A stretch of DNA of 64,000 nucleotides. Origin: Ephemerocybe angulata. Its lineage: Eukaryota > Basidiomycota > Agaricomycetes > Agaricales > Psathyrellaceae. A model generated the notes under the pieces. It was not told where the DNA came from and made no database searches. It saw only the letters and a list, made by a program, of their open reading frames with translations. This document shows positions 34,402 through 45,129 of the stretch, one piece after another. Each line of letters begins with the position of its first letter. Position 1 is the first letter of the stretch. The stretch is from assembly GCA_013368325.1 (NCBI GenBank), contig JAACJK010000123.1, positions 1 to 64,000 of the forward strand, in the 5' to 3' direction. The position numbers and the translations under genes were made by a program.

Positions 34402-35832
34402 TTACTGGAGGCTATCGATTTGCAGAATGAACCCAGGCCGACCTATAAAGGCGCGAGGGACACCTGGTGAGCTCCCAACGCTAACGAACACGATTTCAGA
34501 CTTAGTCCTGCGCCAAGAGGCCTTGTTGCTCGGCTTGAGAGTGCAGCGACCCGTCCATATATCAGTGTCTCCTCCCAGGACGCTGCTGAGTACGAAGACG
34601 TATATGTGGAATTTTAGATTGTTTTGTACGCCGATAAACCCCTCCTTGTCGGAGTCCTGAGGTGAGTATCTCGACTCTTGTTCAGGAACAGACATGATAC
34701 CTGGACACAGTGGCATGCCGTTGAGGTCATTAGAGTAAGTATTCATGTATGAGCATAATGGATGATGAAATACCAATCTCACCTTGCCAGACGGGCTCCG
34801 ATGGCATCTTCTGAATATGAAGAATTTTATCCCGATATGCCGTGAATGTCTGGGTGTTATTCAAATCCGGCAGGCCACCCGCTAGGCTCACATGAGCAAC
34901 TTCGTCCTTTTCCCGGCTCCAACTCAGAGATACGCCTGGGCACCCTTTGAACTGTACCGGTTCTCCTGTCTCTCCGGAGACAGAGACGTAAACGTCCGTT
35001 TCCATGTGGTTTGTGATGATGACTTGTCCTGGAGAACCGACAGTGTAGTATATCGCCTCCTCTGGATACGCGTAGGGTCCGATGGCACCAGTCGAGAGGA
35101 TCTCACGAGATTCTGGTACTATGGCCTCGAGAATGAGGAGCCGACCATCATAATTATCGATGGGGTTGTAGACGAGGCTCATGATAGATCCAAGTATCTT
35201 TGGAAGTTCCGCCCTTATCCTCTCATCTTGAGTTACTGAAAGGCTTTGTACAACATCAACCAATGAACTTGGTCAGCGTAGTCGTTGTCCGTGGCAGGTG
35301 AATACCTTACGTGTATATATTGTGGTCCACCTCTTGCAAGTTCCAGTAGAAAGGATCTCTTTCGGTCACACATATGTCGCCGTCCTTGCTGAGGTACCTC
35401 CCATCATCCATGGATGCCAAAGCGACTCTTCCCAAACCCTCGGGATCTGCATGTATAAGCCACTGCATCCAAGTCAAACAATGTTTCTTTCTCCACGAGA
35501 TGTGAATGACTGACCTGCTGCGCTCTTCCTCCTGTGAACTTCTGTGGTATTCCACCTGGGTTGGAAAGTATTTCAATGACTACCGGCATAACCGGCAGGT
35601 TGCCTCAGCACAAACACACTAAGTCACATACGGTTTTTCTCGGATATCCCAAGAACAGCACCCTCTAGGTTACTGATGAACTGTGGCCCACCTGCGGGAT
35701 TATGATCATATGAGCAACCTGCGCCATGTACTCTGAGGGCAGTCCTGTTAGAATCTTACAGAATCGACTTGCATCTACCCTACGATTAGGACCTCCAACT
35801 GGCCCTGGATCTACTGTAGCTTTGTCTTCCAT
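34402..35832 (-). CDS. Lectin-like tandem paralogue A
   Basis: First of four tandem copies. Exon 1 starts at ATG 35832 (MEDKATVDPGPVGGPNRR). The next exon begins FISNLEGAVLG, then come a QQ/QWLIHADPEGLGRVALAS segment and an exon with DGRYLSKDG and FYWNLQEVDHNIYT. The F-x-N-x-x-G, QW-I and Y-W-L pattern suggests a ricin-B-like beta-trefoil, but this is a weak match. The C-terminal half has two related repeats of about 75 residues. The first contains GQVIITNHMETDVYVSVSGE and KILHIQKMP; the second contains GFIGVQNNLKFHIYVFVLSS and RAFIGRPGFILQI. An intron between the two repeats (about 34700-34785) interrupts the long frame. No signal peptide is seen. Function unknown; carbohydrate binding is inference. 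Confidence 0.7.
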
Positions 35833-36100
35833 AGCTAGGATAGATCTGAGTTGGAGTTCTCGAGAAAGATGGAAGGCTGTTAAAGGAAGAGCGTCGCAGA
35901 AGATCGATCCGATTGGGAACAACCTTGTTTGTCGCCTGTTTGTAGGTTCTAAATGATGTAGGCCACACATACACAAAGTACTTCCACCACCCGCCACCAC
36001 ACCATTTATCGAACCCTCGAGACAGTATATGGGAGGTAGTGGTTTGGCCAGGGTTGGGGATGGGCTACACTCAACGCCGACTGTATGCGCCGGACCTTGA

Positions 36101-36114
36101 TAAATAGGCGCCCG
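36101..36114 (-). promoter_or_regulatory. Shared promoter element of paralogue A
   Basis: Plus strand taaataggcgcccg; minus strand cgggcgcctattta. It lies 269 bases upstream of the ATG of A. Near-identical 14-mers sit at similar distances upstream of paralogues B and C. It may act as a TATA-type core element. Confidence 0.5.
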
Positions 36115-36694
36115 TCTCATGCAGATTGCCCAGCCTCCTGGACACCATGTTGATATCATCGATCTGGAGCAAATGTTTGGGAGAGAGTGAAAGGTAAGTC
36201 ACATATTGGCTCAAAATGCTCGCAACATGCACGTGCGCCTCATCGTGCGCCGCAGGTCCACAAGGAGTTCAGGACGTCGAGGAGTTGAGGGCGCGTCCCT
36301 GGGATTCGTGTGATCATATGATGGTGGCTATTGGCCCCATGATGCTACTTAGGAGAATCAGAGGCCCGAGTTAGAGTCCCCAATTCCTTTGCAATGGACA
36401 TTTAGCAGATACGTAACATCGAATAAGAGAAAGATAAGATGTAAGTAGGGTCGCCGTGATGGACTCGAAGTGCGGAGGGGAAGTCATGGTCCAGCGCGCC
36501 ATGCCACCTAATATGGTGTGTTACGGGCACGGAAGGTGGGAGGCGAAAGCTGAGGGGTATAGAAGCGGAGCGGCAGAGGGTAATCGGACGTGCGAGACCT
36601 TGGATGTCGGAGACGTTACAGTGCATACGGAATGGGGGACTCAGTGGAGGTAGACGTGCGGAAAATGAGTATCCCGAATGTCCGGAGGCGTGAT
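36115..36694. other. Spacer between paralogues A and B with a gene fragment
   Basis: Bases 36239-36300 resemble part of the small glycine-rich gene at 33.3 kb (shared words: gcgcaggtc, aggacgtc, ggagttg, gggcgcgt). The rest shows nothing I can support. Confidence 0.5.
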
Positions 36695-38100
36695 TTAGTG
36701 TGGGGTATCGATGTGCAGAATAAACCCAGGGCGACCTATAAATGCTCGAGGTACACCCGGCGAGCTCCCAACGCTAACAAACACAACCTCGGGGTTGGTC
36801 CTGGACGAAGAGTCCTTGCCTCCCGGCTTCAGCGCAAATTGACGTGTCCATTTTAAATCCTCTGCGCCTTCCCCGAGGACACTGCAGAGTACGGCCACAT
36901 AGATGTAAAAGGCTAAGTCGTTTTGGACAACGATCTTCCCCTCCATGCCGGGTTCCTGCGGCGAATATTTTGCGGCTTCAACGGGAACTGATTTGATACC
37001 TGTCCACACAAAGCGGCGACGAAGTGGTAGAATAAGTCGCCATGTATAATCCCAAAGGTCACGCATGCTCTCACCTTGCCACACGGGCTCTGAGGGCATT
37101 TTCTGGATGTGCAGAATTTTACCCCGATACGCCGTGAACACCTGACCAGCTTGTCCATCGAGACTGCCCGCCATGCTCACATGAGCCGCTTCGTCCTTGT
37201 CACAGCCCCAAGTCAGGAGGTTTCCTGGGCTCCCCTTCCGCTGTAGCCCACCCCCAGTCTCCCCAGAGATAGTGGCATAAATGTCGGCTTCCATATGGTT
37301 CATGACGGTGACTTGCCCTGGAGTGCCAACAGTGTAGTATATCGACTCCTCTGGACAAGCATAGGGTCCGATGGCCCCAGTCGAGAGAATCTCACGAGAC
37401 TCTGGTGTTGCTTCTAAGATGATGAATCGAACTTTCGTTTCGTCGGGAACCTCTACGGTGACGGTCGCAATGGCTCCAACTGTTGTTGGTAGTTCCAGTC
37501 GGCCACCCCTCGTCGCGGCCTGTGATAAGCTTTGCGTATTAGACATGGTCAGCATGGCACGCATGTCATAGTCAGATCCTTACGTGTATATATTGTGGTC
37601 GACTTCTGTTAAGTTCCAGTAGTAAGGGACTCTACTCACCCTGCTTAAAGCATGGCCATCATAGCCACGAAGATACTTTCCATCTTCCATGGAAGCCAAA
37701 GCGACAGTTCCCAGACCATCAGGGTCTGCATGTATAAGCCACTGGAGCTGAACGTGAGCTATGCCTTTTTCTTTCCGAAAATGATACTGACTTGCTGTGT
37801 TTTTTCCCCTGTAAATCTCTGTGATGTCACAGTCAAGCCTCATTGAAAGTGCAACTGATAAGCGACGCCTTGTCACCTCGTGAACACAGAATGTTCACAT
37901 ACCCATTGCATCCCATGTGCCCAAAATAACACCTTCTAAGTTAATGATAAACTGTGGTCCACCTGTGAAGAAGGTATTTAAGCGGTCTGAAATGTGCGCT
38001 CGGGCCGTCGGAAGATCTCACAAAATCGACTGGCACCTACCCGACGAGGAGGGCCACCATCCGACGGTCCTGGATCTACCGTGGAGTTATCGTCTGCCAT
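36695..38100 (-). CDS. Lectin-like tandem paralogue B
   Basis: Exon 1 is 38100-38041 (MADDNSTVDPGPSDGGPPRR). The following exon carries FIINLEGVILGTWDAMG, and the next ones QWLIHADPDGLGTVALASME and PYYWNLTEVDHNIYT. The long 3' part 37564-36695 is open throughout, but about 70 bases between the two C-terminal repeats (gtgagagcatg to gtggacag, near 37000-37075) look like an in-frame intron without a stop. The other copies lack this peptide. The first repeat has VTVMNHMEADIYATISGETG, the second RAFIGRPGFILHI. It is closest to D and A. Role unknown. Confidence 0.72.
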
Positions 38101-38379
38101 GGAATAGAGCAAAACTTTGAGGATGTCTGTCCGAGGCGGGCTTGAGGATGAGTGTTGGAGGAAGGAGGGTTGCATCGGATGATCTGATTCCCTTTGTCGT
38201 TGACTGTTTGTAGGTCCTCATTACGTAGGCTACTTTAACCATGAAATACTGGGCCCTTCTCTATATTTCCTTGATATTTTCTAGCGGGGTATCCATTCAT
38301 ACGTTCCTAGACAATGGTGACCACAATCTTCGCTAACCCGTAGTCTGTACTTCACTTGACTCTGCATAAAGCAGCATAA

Positions 38380-38393
38380 TAAATAAGCGCCCG
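38380..38393 (-). promoter_or_regulatory. Shared promoter element of paralogue B
   Basis: Plus strand taaataagcgcccg, 280 bases upstream of the ATG of B; identical to the element of C and one base different from that of A. Confidence 0.5.
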
Positions 38394-38496
38394 TGGGCCT
38401 CCCTGAAATATCGCCTTTGGCATCAGCAGCCGTCGCGAGCATGGGGAAGAGGATAATTTGGTGGTCATAGAGAAGGCATGTGTACATCCATGGTAG

Positions 38497-39912
38497 CTAT
38501 GTTGCGCTGGTAATGTTCAAAACAAACCCAGGTCGCCCCAAATAGGCCTTAGGAACCCCTGGGGAGCTTCCGACGCTCACAAACACCGTCTCCGGATGGG
38601 TCCTGTTCCAGTACTCCGTAACGCCAGGCTTCATAGAGTATTGCTCTGTGTTTCCACCCTGCACAGCGCTGAAAACAGAGACGTGTATGTCGAACCTTGT
38701 TTTATTCTTAATTCCAATCTTGGTGAGTGTCGTTGGCGAGCTCGTGTATTGCGCGTCGTGAACTGCAACGGATTGAATACCTGAATGTCCATAGTGGGGT
38801 GTCAGGGATGAGTCCTATCTGAAATCAAGCTTTATTTCCGCACCTTGCCATACCTGCTGGCTGGGCAGCTTCTGTATGTGGAGGATCATGCCCAAGCGAG
38901 CTGCGTGGACCTGGGCGGATTGGCCCCCAATACTCCCCGGTCTGCTTACGTGGGCGCTTTCGTCCTTGTCACGAAGCCAATATTGCTTATTCTCCGGCTC
39001 AATAGCCCATTGCCCCGTATTCTCCACCTCAACACCCCATCTCCCCACCCCTACTCCGGAGACTGCAGCGTAGATGCTGGTGCTCAGGTGGTTCATGATG
39101 TTGATCTTCCCAGGATCACCGACAGAGTAGTATATATCTTGTTCGGGGTACGCGTAGCACCCAATTGCCCCGGACCGTAGGTTGCTCCGCACCTTCGCTG
39201 TGTCGGGAAGAATAAGAATTCGCCCGGATTCGATACTAGAATCGTCGTCATCAAGTACTTTCGACACGCATGATTGGCCGACGTTCGTTGGAATTGTTAG
39301 TTTCCTGTGGCTTGCTGGAGCTGTGAGGCTACATCATTATGTCCAGGGCGTCAGGGTTGTTATAACTCATTGGCACATGAGTGTTACATCTCACCTATAT
39401 ACACCATTTCGCACCTCTGTTAGTGTCCAGTAGGAAGGTTTCGTAACTGTCACAGCTGATGTGACGATAGAGGAGGCCAATCCGCGATCAACGAGATATC
39501 TTCCATCATGCATTGAAACCACGGCGATTCTCCCAGAACCATTAGGTTCAGCTTGTATAAGCCACTGAGCTCGAGAACATCAACTTAATTTTCCTCCCGT
39601 GACGTTGGTATACTGACCTGCTGCTTCCTCTCGCCGGTGAACTTCTTTGAGGTAGTGGCCTTATCTGGTTGGTCTACGCTGCTTTAGAACCTTCTTGGTT
39701 CAGAAAAGGCAAGGTTCGAGTCACAATACCCACCTCTTGCTTCGAGAACTGCGCCCTCCAGATTGCTGATAAAATGTGGTCCAGCTGCGAAACAGACTGT
39801 GAGCTGACCCATATCTCATGGGACTCTGAATCGAGCCAGCAGACGCACGAAATCGACTTGCTCCCACCTGAACTGGGAAATGGTTCACAGCCGGACCTGT
39901 GATTGACTGCAT
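38497..39912 (-). CDS. Lectin-like tandem paralogue C, diverged, start doubtful
   Basis: This is the most diverged copy. Recognisable parts: FISNLEGAVLEAR near 39770, QWLIQAEPNGSGRIAVVSMH and SYWTLTEVRNGVYR near 39420-39560, the first C-terminal repeat at 39270-38830 (with INIMNHLSTSIYAAVSGVG), and the second ending RPGFVLNITSAT with a stop at 38497-38499. The N-terminal exon (MQSITGPAVNHFPVQ) is unlike the other copies. The acceptor used by A, B and D (ccacag before TTTATC) is ccacat here, so the AG is lost. The next upstream AG puts the trefoil region out of frame with the first ATG. Either another start is used or the copy is decaying. Confidence 0.55.
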
Positions 39913-40213
39913 AGCCGGCGTTGCGAGAGACGGGGAGGATTAGATGAGTAGGAGCACCCAGCAAAGTAATCACGATTATCCGATTAGGCGAGGCATGTCT
40001 GTGGGTACCGTATTACGTAGCTCACACACGCGGTCCACGGACCATGCCAGTGCCAGTGTGGCGAAGTTTCTCTAACTTTAAATTGTTGTTGAAGCTGGTC
40101 ACGCTCACAGAAGAAGTATATTTCCCGTCGAACAGAGACGCAACCGAAGTCGACACTGATACCACCCATTGATGCGGTGAAGATGTACCTTCGCCGTAAA
40201 CTCAGGGGCTCTC

Positions 40214-40227
40214 TAAATAAGCGCCCG
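40214..40227 (-). promoter_or_regulatory. Shared promoter element of paralogue C
   Basis: Plus strand taaataagcgcccg, 302 bases upstream of the ATG of C. Confidence 0.5.
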
Positions 40228-40273
40228 TTGGATTCGCGCGTCGCGCCATTCAGACGCGCTTGTCGGATGCTGA

Positions 40274-40560
40274 CTACACATTAGCCATCCTCATAGCATG
40301 GCTTTTCCGTCGTTTCCTCCCGTCGTAAGTCGTAAGCAGGCATCTCATGATATTGCATTCACGCATTCTCGGGCCTGAGCACTCGGAAGCGCCGCCCATT
40401 AGACCGTGACTTCCGAATCTAAATACACTTCTAAATCCATGCACCCACTCAAACGAATCAACCCCGGGTCCCGGAGGCATATTAAGCACACTCGCCACGC
40501 ACAGACACGCCTCGTTCAGCGCCTCCATCGTTCGGCGCAGGTCTACGGCTTAAGGTAGAA
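40274..40560 (-). pseudogene. Fragment resembling the small glycine-rich gene at 33.3 kb
   Basis: On the minus strand it reads MEALNEACLCVASVLNMPPG and DSFEWVHGF, matching MEALDEARLRVASVLDVPG and SSFERVHAF in the gene at 33.0-33.6 kb. The 5' exon is missing and the tail differs. It lies just 3' of paralogue D, as the fragment near 36.27 kb lies 3' of B. Confidence 0.6.
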
Positions 40561-40684
40561 TAGGCTCCTTCTACTTCTCAACATCGCGCCTCAGGTTCAT
40601 CTTTCTAATTGCTCTTATCTAGTTCACCTGAAAAAAATTCAAGTCAAAGAGCTGAGAGTTGCTCGGAGAGTAAACTATATACGA

Positions 40685-42082
40685 CTACTGCATGGTATCG
40701 ATGTGCAGAATAAACCCAGGCCGACCTATATAGGCTCGAGGTGCACCCGGCGAGCTCCCAACGCTCACAAATACAATTTCAGATCTAGTCCTGTACCAAG
40801 AATCCTTGCTGTTCGGCTTTATTGCGTACTGGCCCGTGCACCCACCCGTGTCGCCTCCGTGAACACTGCTGAATATGGCGACATATATCTGGAAGGCCAA
40901 ATCGTTTTGGACACCGATATACCCCTCCTTGCCGGGTTCGTGGGGCGAATATTTCGCGTCTTCAACAGGAATTGACTTGATGCCTGACCAGAACGGCAAT
41001 GACGTGAAAAGGTTAAATTATTTTTGTAGATAGCGGTAGTATGTGTGGTCTCACCTTGCCATACGGGCTCCGAAGGCATTTTCTGGATGTGAAGAATTTT
41101 ACCGTGGTACGCCGTAAACACCTGAGCACTTTGCCCATCGAGACTTCCCACCATGCTCACATGAGCACTTTCGTCCTTGTCCCGCTTCCAGCTCCTAGAT
41201 AAGCCCGGGCCCCATCTAAACTGTGCCACATCCTCGGTGTTCCCCGAGACAGTGGCATAAATGTCGGTGTCCATGTGGTTCATGATGGTGACTTGCCCTG
41301 GAGTGTCGACAGTGTAATATATCGCCCCCTCTGGATACGCGTAGGGTCCGATGGCACCGGTCGAGAGGATGCCACAAGACTCTGGTGTAGCCTCTAAAAT
41401 GATGAACCGAGCTTTTTTTGCGTCACGAACCTCGAAGGTGACTGCCCCAATGGATCCAATCGTTGTCGGTAATTCCAGTCGGCCACCCCTTGTCAGGGCC
41501 TCTGACAGGCTTTGCATATTAGGCAAGCTGGTCAGCATGCTATCCAGGACGTCGTTATGGCAATTCCCTCACGTGTATATGTTGTGGTCGACTTCCGTTA
41601 AGTTCCAGTAGTAGGGGACTTTGTCCATTGTTAACTTGAAAGGGCTGCTGAGGTACGTCCCGTCTTCCATGGAAGCCAAAGCGACAGTTCCCAGACCATC
41701 AGGGTCTGAGTGTATAAGCCACTACAGCTGAAATTGAGCTACGTCTCTTTTCCTCTGATCGCGCTATATAGACTTGCTGTGATTTTCCGCCTGTGAATCT
41801 CTGCGACCCGGCCATGCGCAGGGCTCATTGGAGAGTGCAACTGCTGAGCGATGCTTGTGACCTAATGAACACAGATCGCTCACATCCTATTCCACCCCAC
41901 GTGCCCAAGAGAACACCTTCTAGGTCACTGATAAACTGTGGTCCACCTGTGGAAAATGTCGTTTGAGGAACCTGTAACATGTGCGAAGGCGGTCGGAGGA
42001 TCTCACAGAATCGACGAGCATCTACCCGACGATTAGGACCCCCAACTGGCCCTGGATCTATCGTAGACTTGTCGTTTGCCAT
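40685..42082 (-). CDS. Lectin-like tandem paralogue D
   Basis: Exon 1 is 42082-42026 (MANDKSTIDPGPVGGPNRR), joined at phase 0 to an exon starting FISDLEGVLLGTWGGIG. Next come RFTGGKSQQ, joined to WLIHSDPDGLGTVALASMED, and PYYWNLTEVDHNIYT. The exon 41540-41055 carries SLSEALTRGGRLELPTTIGS and the first repeat (GQVTIMNHMDTDIYATVSGN, KILHIQKMPSEPVWQG). After a short intron the last exon (about 40980-40685) carries the second repeat with GYIGVQNDLAFQIYVAIFSS and RAYIGRPGFILHI. All pieces are intact. It lies 3' of the intronless 871-residue gene on the same strand, about 300 bases apart. The promoter 14-mer of A-C is not clearly present upstream. Confidence 0.75.
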
Positions 42083-42390
42083 AGAGATGGGAGAAAAATT
42101 GTACCGATTTCTGTCCTGGTGTCAATGAGATCTCGAGAGATAGAAGAGGAGTGTTGGAGGAACCTGGAGGAACTTGGGTGGTTGAATCAGATGATCTGAT
42201 TGCGAATCATCTCGTTTGTCGTTGACTGTTTGTAGTCCCTTCCCAGCCGCGTCCAGCCTGAGGACACATCCATCGGATGCCAGTTCTCGGAGATCTAGAC
42301 GCAATAATCTCTTCGCCTTCTGGTAAAAATTAGGGGTGCTTCTAAACTACATGTAAAGAAACACGGACAAAATTCCCATTTCATCAGCCT

Positions 42391-45006
42391 TCACTCAATA
42401 AATTGGTATCCCAGCCAAACCTGGATTTCCTTCAGGCCATCGAACGTAGGGTGGTGTTCCTCGAACTCGCTCCCGGGGATTGTAATAGTATAGAGCCCGC
42501 CGACACCCATCGCCCACAGTGGCGAGCTCTGCGGTTCATCAAGTGGAGGAGATGAATCGAGGTCAAAGCCGCTCGTCTGAAGTGGGGTGATCGCAGCGGA
42601 TATGATTTCATACCGAGCCTGCAAGGTAGTCTGCTGCATCGCCCCATTGCTCATCCGTTCGGCGTACACGCCGCCATGCTCCAGCTTGCAAGACACGACG
42701 TTTCCTTCGCCTGTCGCCCCTACGAATGCGACGCCAACTGCCTGTATCTTGGTGCGGTACCGCTGCTGAGAAAGGGCCGTCGCCGCGTCGAAGCTGAACG
42801 TGAGGGTGAAAGTCGAGCGGAAGGCGTCGAGAACATCGGGATCAGTAAATGAGAGGCGGCGAATATCCTTGAGGAGAGGTCGATTGAAGTACGTTTGGTA
42901 GGTTTTCCACATGTCCGTGGGGTTGAGGAGCCGAGCGAACGACGTTTGGTACGATGAGACCAGGAAGTCGATGATGTCTGGGTCGCGAATGTAGTCCGCC
43001 TCAAGGTCAGGGTGGACGCGACCAACATCATAGAAGACAGACTGTGTCTGATCCTTGAGAAGGTAGATTTCGATGGAACGCTGAGCGCGGAAAGCAAAGT
43101 CGAGGAGGACGTCGACCCTTGAGAATGCCGCCTGAAGGACCTTCAGCCCGGCCTCCCTGATAACCTTCTCGCTGAGTTCATTACGCGCAAGGGAGGCGTC
43201 ATAGAAAACCTGTAGCTCCCTCTCCGAATCGACCTTCGCGCTAAGCGCCGTGATTGTCATCTGCACCCTCTTCAGTTCCTGCTGCTTCAATAAGTACTCG
43301 TACGCCAACTGGGCCCCCTTTTCAAGTAAGTCCATTAACTTGGAATTATCGGGCGTCTTCCCTCCTTTGATCTTGTCGATAACGTCGAGCAGATTGGTGA
43401 GTTTCTTCGAAGCGTTCCCGATGTCGTCCACGTCCTTCTTGACCTTGTTGAACTGATCCTTGGCTACCGCGAGTGTCTGGTTCTCTTCGTTGTCGAGGAT
43501 GGCCTTAGCAAGAGGCGCAGCATTGTTATACACGGTCTTGCTGAAACTGATGACGTCCGGGACAATGACGAGGAGACTGGCTCCCCCAGTCGGCACCGCT
43601 GCCATTACCGCGCTGATGGCCTCCGCCAAGTGCCACACATTCCCCACCACATCGCGAAAGCTAAGAGGCTTCTTCTCCATCTCTTCCTTCGCCTTCTTTA
43701 TCTGCTCGTTCACGGTATTGATCATCTTCTGAAGCTCTCCCAACGCAGTACCTATGTCGTTCGCATTCTGCTTGGATATTTCGATGTCCGCATTGGCCTC
43801 GTTAATTCGGATGGAAGACTCGGCCTTCTGAGTTTGGAATATCGCTTGGAAAGCTCGAAGGTTGGATGTTTGGAGTACCATAGTGTTCCCGATGCTGGTG
43901 AATGTCGCGACAAGGTTGCCGAGGTTGGTAAGATTCGCGATGTATTCCTTGAAATTAGGGATAACATCAAAGTTACGGGGCAAACCGAGGGGGTTCATAT
44001 TGTTCCAAATTTGTTCGATGCGGAGGGCGCTGTCGGATCGGGCAGGGTCAAGTCGGAGTGCAGCCTTAAACTCGTCAACCGCCATTCCGATGTACATGTC
44101 TCGGTCGGGAACGCCTGGGACGTAGCTGCGAAAGAAAAACTCGCCGACGACGTGTCGATACTTTGCCCATTCGGAAGCAAAAGGCTGAGAAGCAAGCGCC
44201 GACCAGAAGGCATCGTAAGAGACGGTCCTTCTTTCTTGGACACCCGGGGAACCATCCACGTTGTCGTCACCAGCCGGGCCAGGGGTACCAGAACGACCAC
44301 CGTCAATGACTTCCACCTCAGGCTTGATGACCGGGGTGGGGCCTGGCGGTTTCACCCACTCAATCACCCCAGGACCACCAAACACGCCACCGACCCCCCT
44401 CACCCCGACTCTTCCACCTGAGACGTCCACAACCGGATCGGTGGTGTAGTTGACACTCGAAAGGGTCACCGTGCCTCCCCTTCCCCCCATTCCACCTTGC
44501 CCTCCCTTCCCTCCATTACCACCATTCGGAAGAGTAATGAGGACTGGCGAGCGCCGATCCATACGAACCCTCTCTGCACTACCCTTCCCTCCTGCCCCAC
44601 CGGCTCCTCCTTTGCCCCCGTCACCGCCTCTGACATTAACGCGCACCCCAGTCATAACCTCCGCAACGATTTTGACTGACCCCCCAGCCGTCCCGTCGCT
44701 TCCCTTCTCCCCGGGCTTTCCGTCAGACCCATCCCTCTTCCCAGGGGGTTGGACTCCCATAGCGCCATTCCCCCCATTACCCCCCGGAGCCCCGTTTGCC
44801 CCTTGATTGAGGAAGGTAGCGCCGTTTGCTGCAGTAAATGTCACTGCGTAGATCTCGAGGTTCCTTCCTTTGAGATCGTAGTCCTCCGTGAGTGTTATCT
44901 GCCGTGCGATGAGGCGAAGTGTGTCGTCAGGTTGGAGGCCGGTGACGAAAGGGAGGTTGGTGGTGATGGTGATAACATCCCGCACGATCTGGACGAGCTG
45001 AGGCAT
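42391..45006 (-). CDS. Intronless 871-residue protein: collagen-like Gly-rich region, long helices, C-terminal beta domain
   Basis: A single uninterrupted frame in an intron-rich genome. Residues 1-65 look like beta strands. Residues 66-250 are glycine-rich with collagen-like G-x-x runs (GANGAPGGNGGNG, GSDGKPGEKGSDGTAGG, GGNGGKGGQGGMGGRGG). Residues 260-380 are helical. Residues 390-450 are predicted coiled coil, 455-505 contain a hydrophobic stretch (AISAVMAAVPTGGASLLVIV), and 510-640 are again coiled coil. Residues 745-871 are beta-rich, ending EIQVWLGYQFIE. A long helical bundle around a hydrophobic segment is the layout of alpha-helical pore formers. The C-terminal part recalls the terminal beta domain of bacterial Tc toxin A subunits. 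Both comparisons are from memory and unproven. No signal peptide. A TATA-like ggataaaagc lies about 125 bases upstream. Acquisition from bacteria is possible. Confidence 0.85.
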   Translation of the reverse strand: MPQLVQIVRDVITITTNLPFVTGLQPDDTLRLIARQITLTEDYDLKGRNLEIYAVTFTAANGATFLNQGANGAPGGNGGNGAMGVQPPGKRDGSDGKPGEKGSDGTAGGSVKIVAEVMTGVRVNVRGGDGGKGGAGGAGGKGSAERVRMDRRSPVLITLPNGGNGGKGGQGGMGGRGGTVTLSSVNYTTDPVVDVSGGRVGVRGVGGVFGGPGVIEWVKPPGPTPVIKPEVEVIDGGRSGTPGPAGDDNVDGSPGVQERRTVSYDAFWSALASQPFASEWAKYRHVVGEFFFRSYVPGVPDRDMYIGMAVDEFKAALRLDPARSDSALRIEQIWNNMNPLGLPRNFDVIPNFKEYIANLTNLGNLVATFTSIGNTMVLQTSNLRAFQAIFQTQKAESSIRINEANADIEISKQNANDIGTALGELQKMINTVNEQIKKAKEEMEKKPLSFRDVVGNVWHLAEAISAVMAAVPTGGASLLVIVPDVISFSKTVYNNAAPLAKAILDNEENQTLAVAKDQFNKVKKDVDDIGNASKKLTNLLDVIDKIKGGKTPDNSKLMDLLEKGAQLAYEYLLKQQELKRVQMTITALSAKVDSERELQVFYDASLARNELSEKVIREAGLKVLQAAFSRVDVLLDFAFRAQRSIEIYLLKDQTQSVFYDVGRVHPDLEADYIRDPDIIDFLVSSYQTSFARLLNPTDMWKTYQTYFNRPLLKDIRRLSFTDPDVLDAFRSTFTLTFSFDAATALSQQRYRTKIQAVGVAFVGATGEGNVVSCKLEHGGVYAERMSNGAMQQTTLQARYEIISAAITPLQTSGFDLDSSPPLDEPQSSPLWAMGVGGLYTITIPGSEFEEHHPTFDGLKEIQVWLGYQFIE

Positions 45007-45129
45007 GGTGTTGGTGGTGGTGAATAGTTGGACGACGAGTGGTCCTGGGCAAGATGGAAGAGACGACGGGCGTACAGAAGGTCCACTCAGGTGAGCTGAG
45101 CAGATGGCTTGAATGATTGGGCATGCCTG

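Noticed and set aside
39660..39745. tRNA-like B box (ggttcgagtc)
   Set aside because: No matching acceptor stem or A box; the bases belong to an intron or exon edge of paralogue C.
43630..44421. 263-codon ORF on the plus strand, antisense to the 871-residue gene
   Set aside because: Shadow of a long minus-strand gene; low-complexity composition follows from the sense codons.
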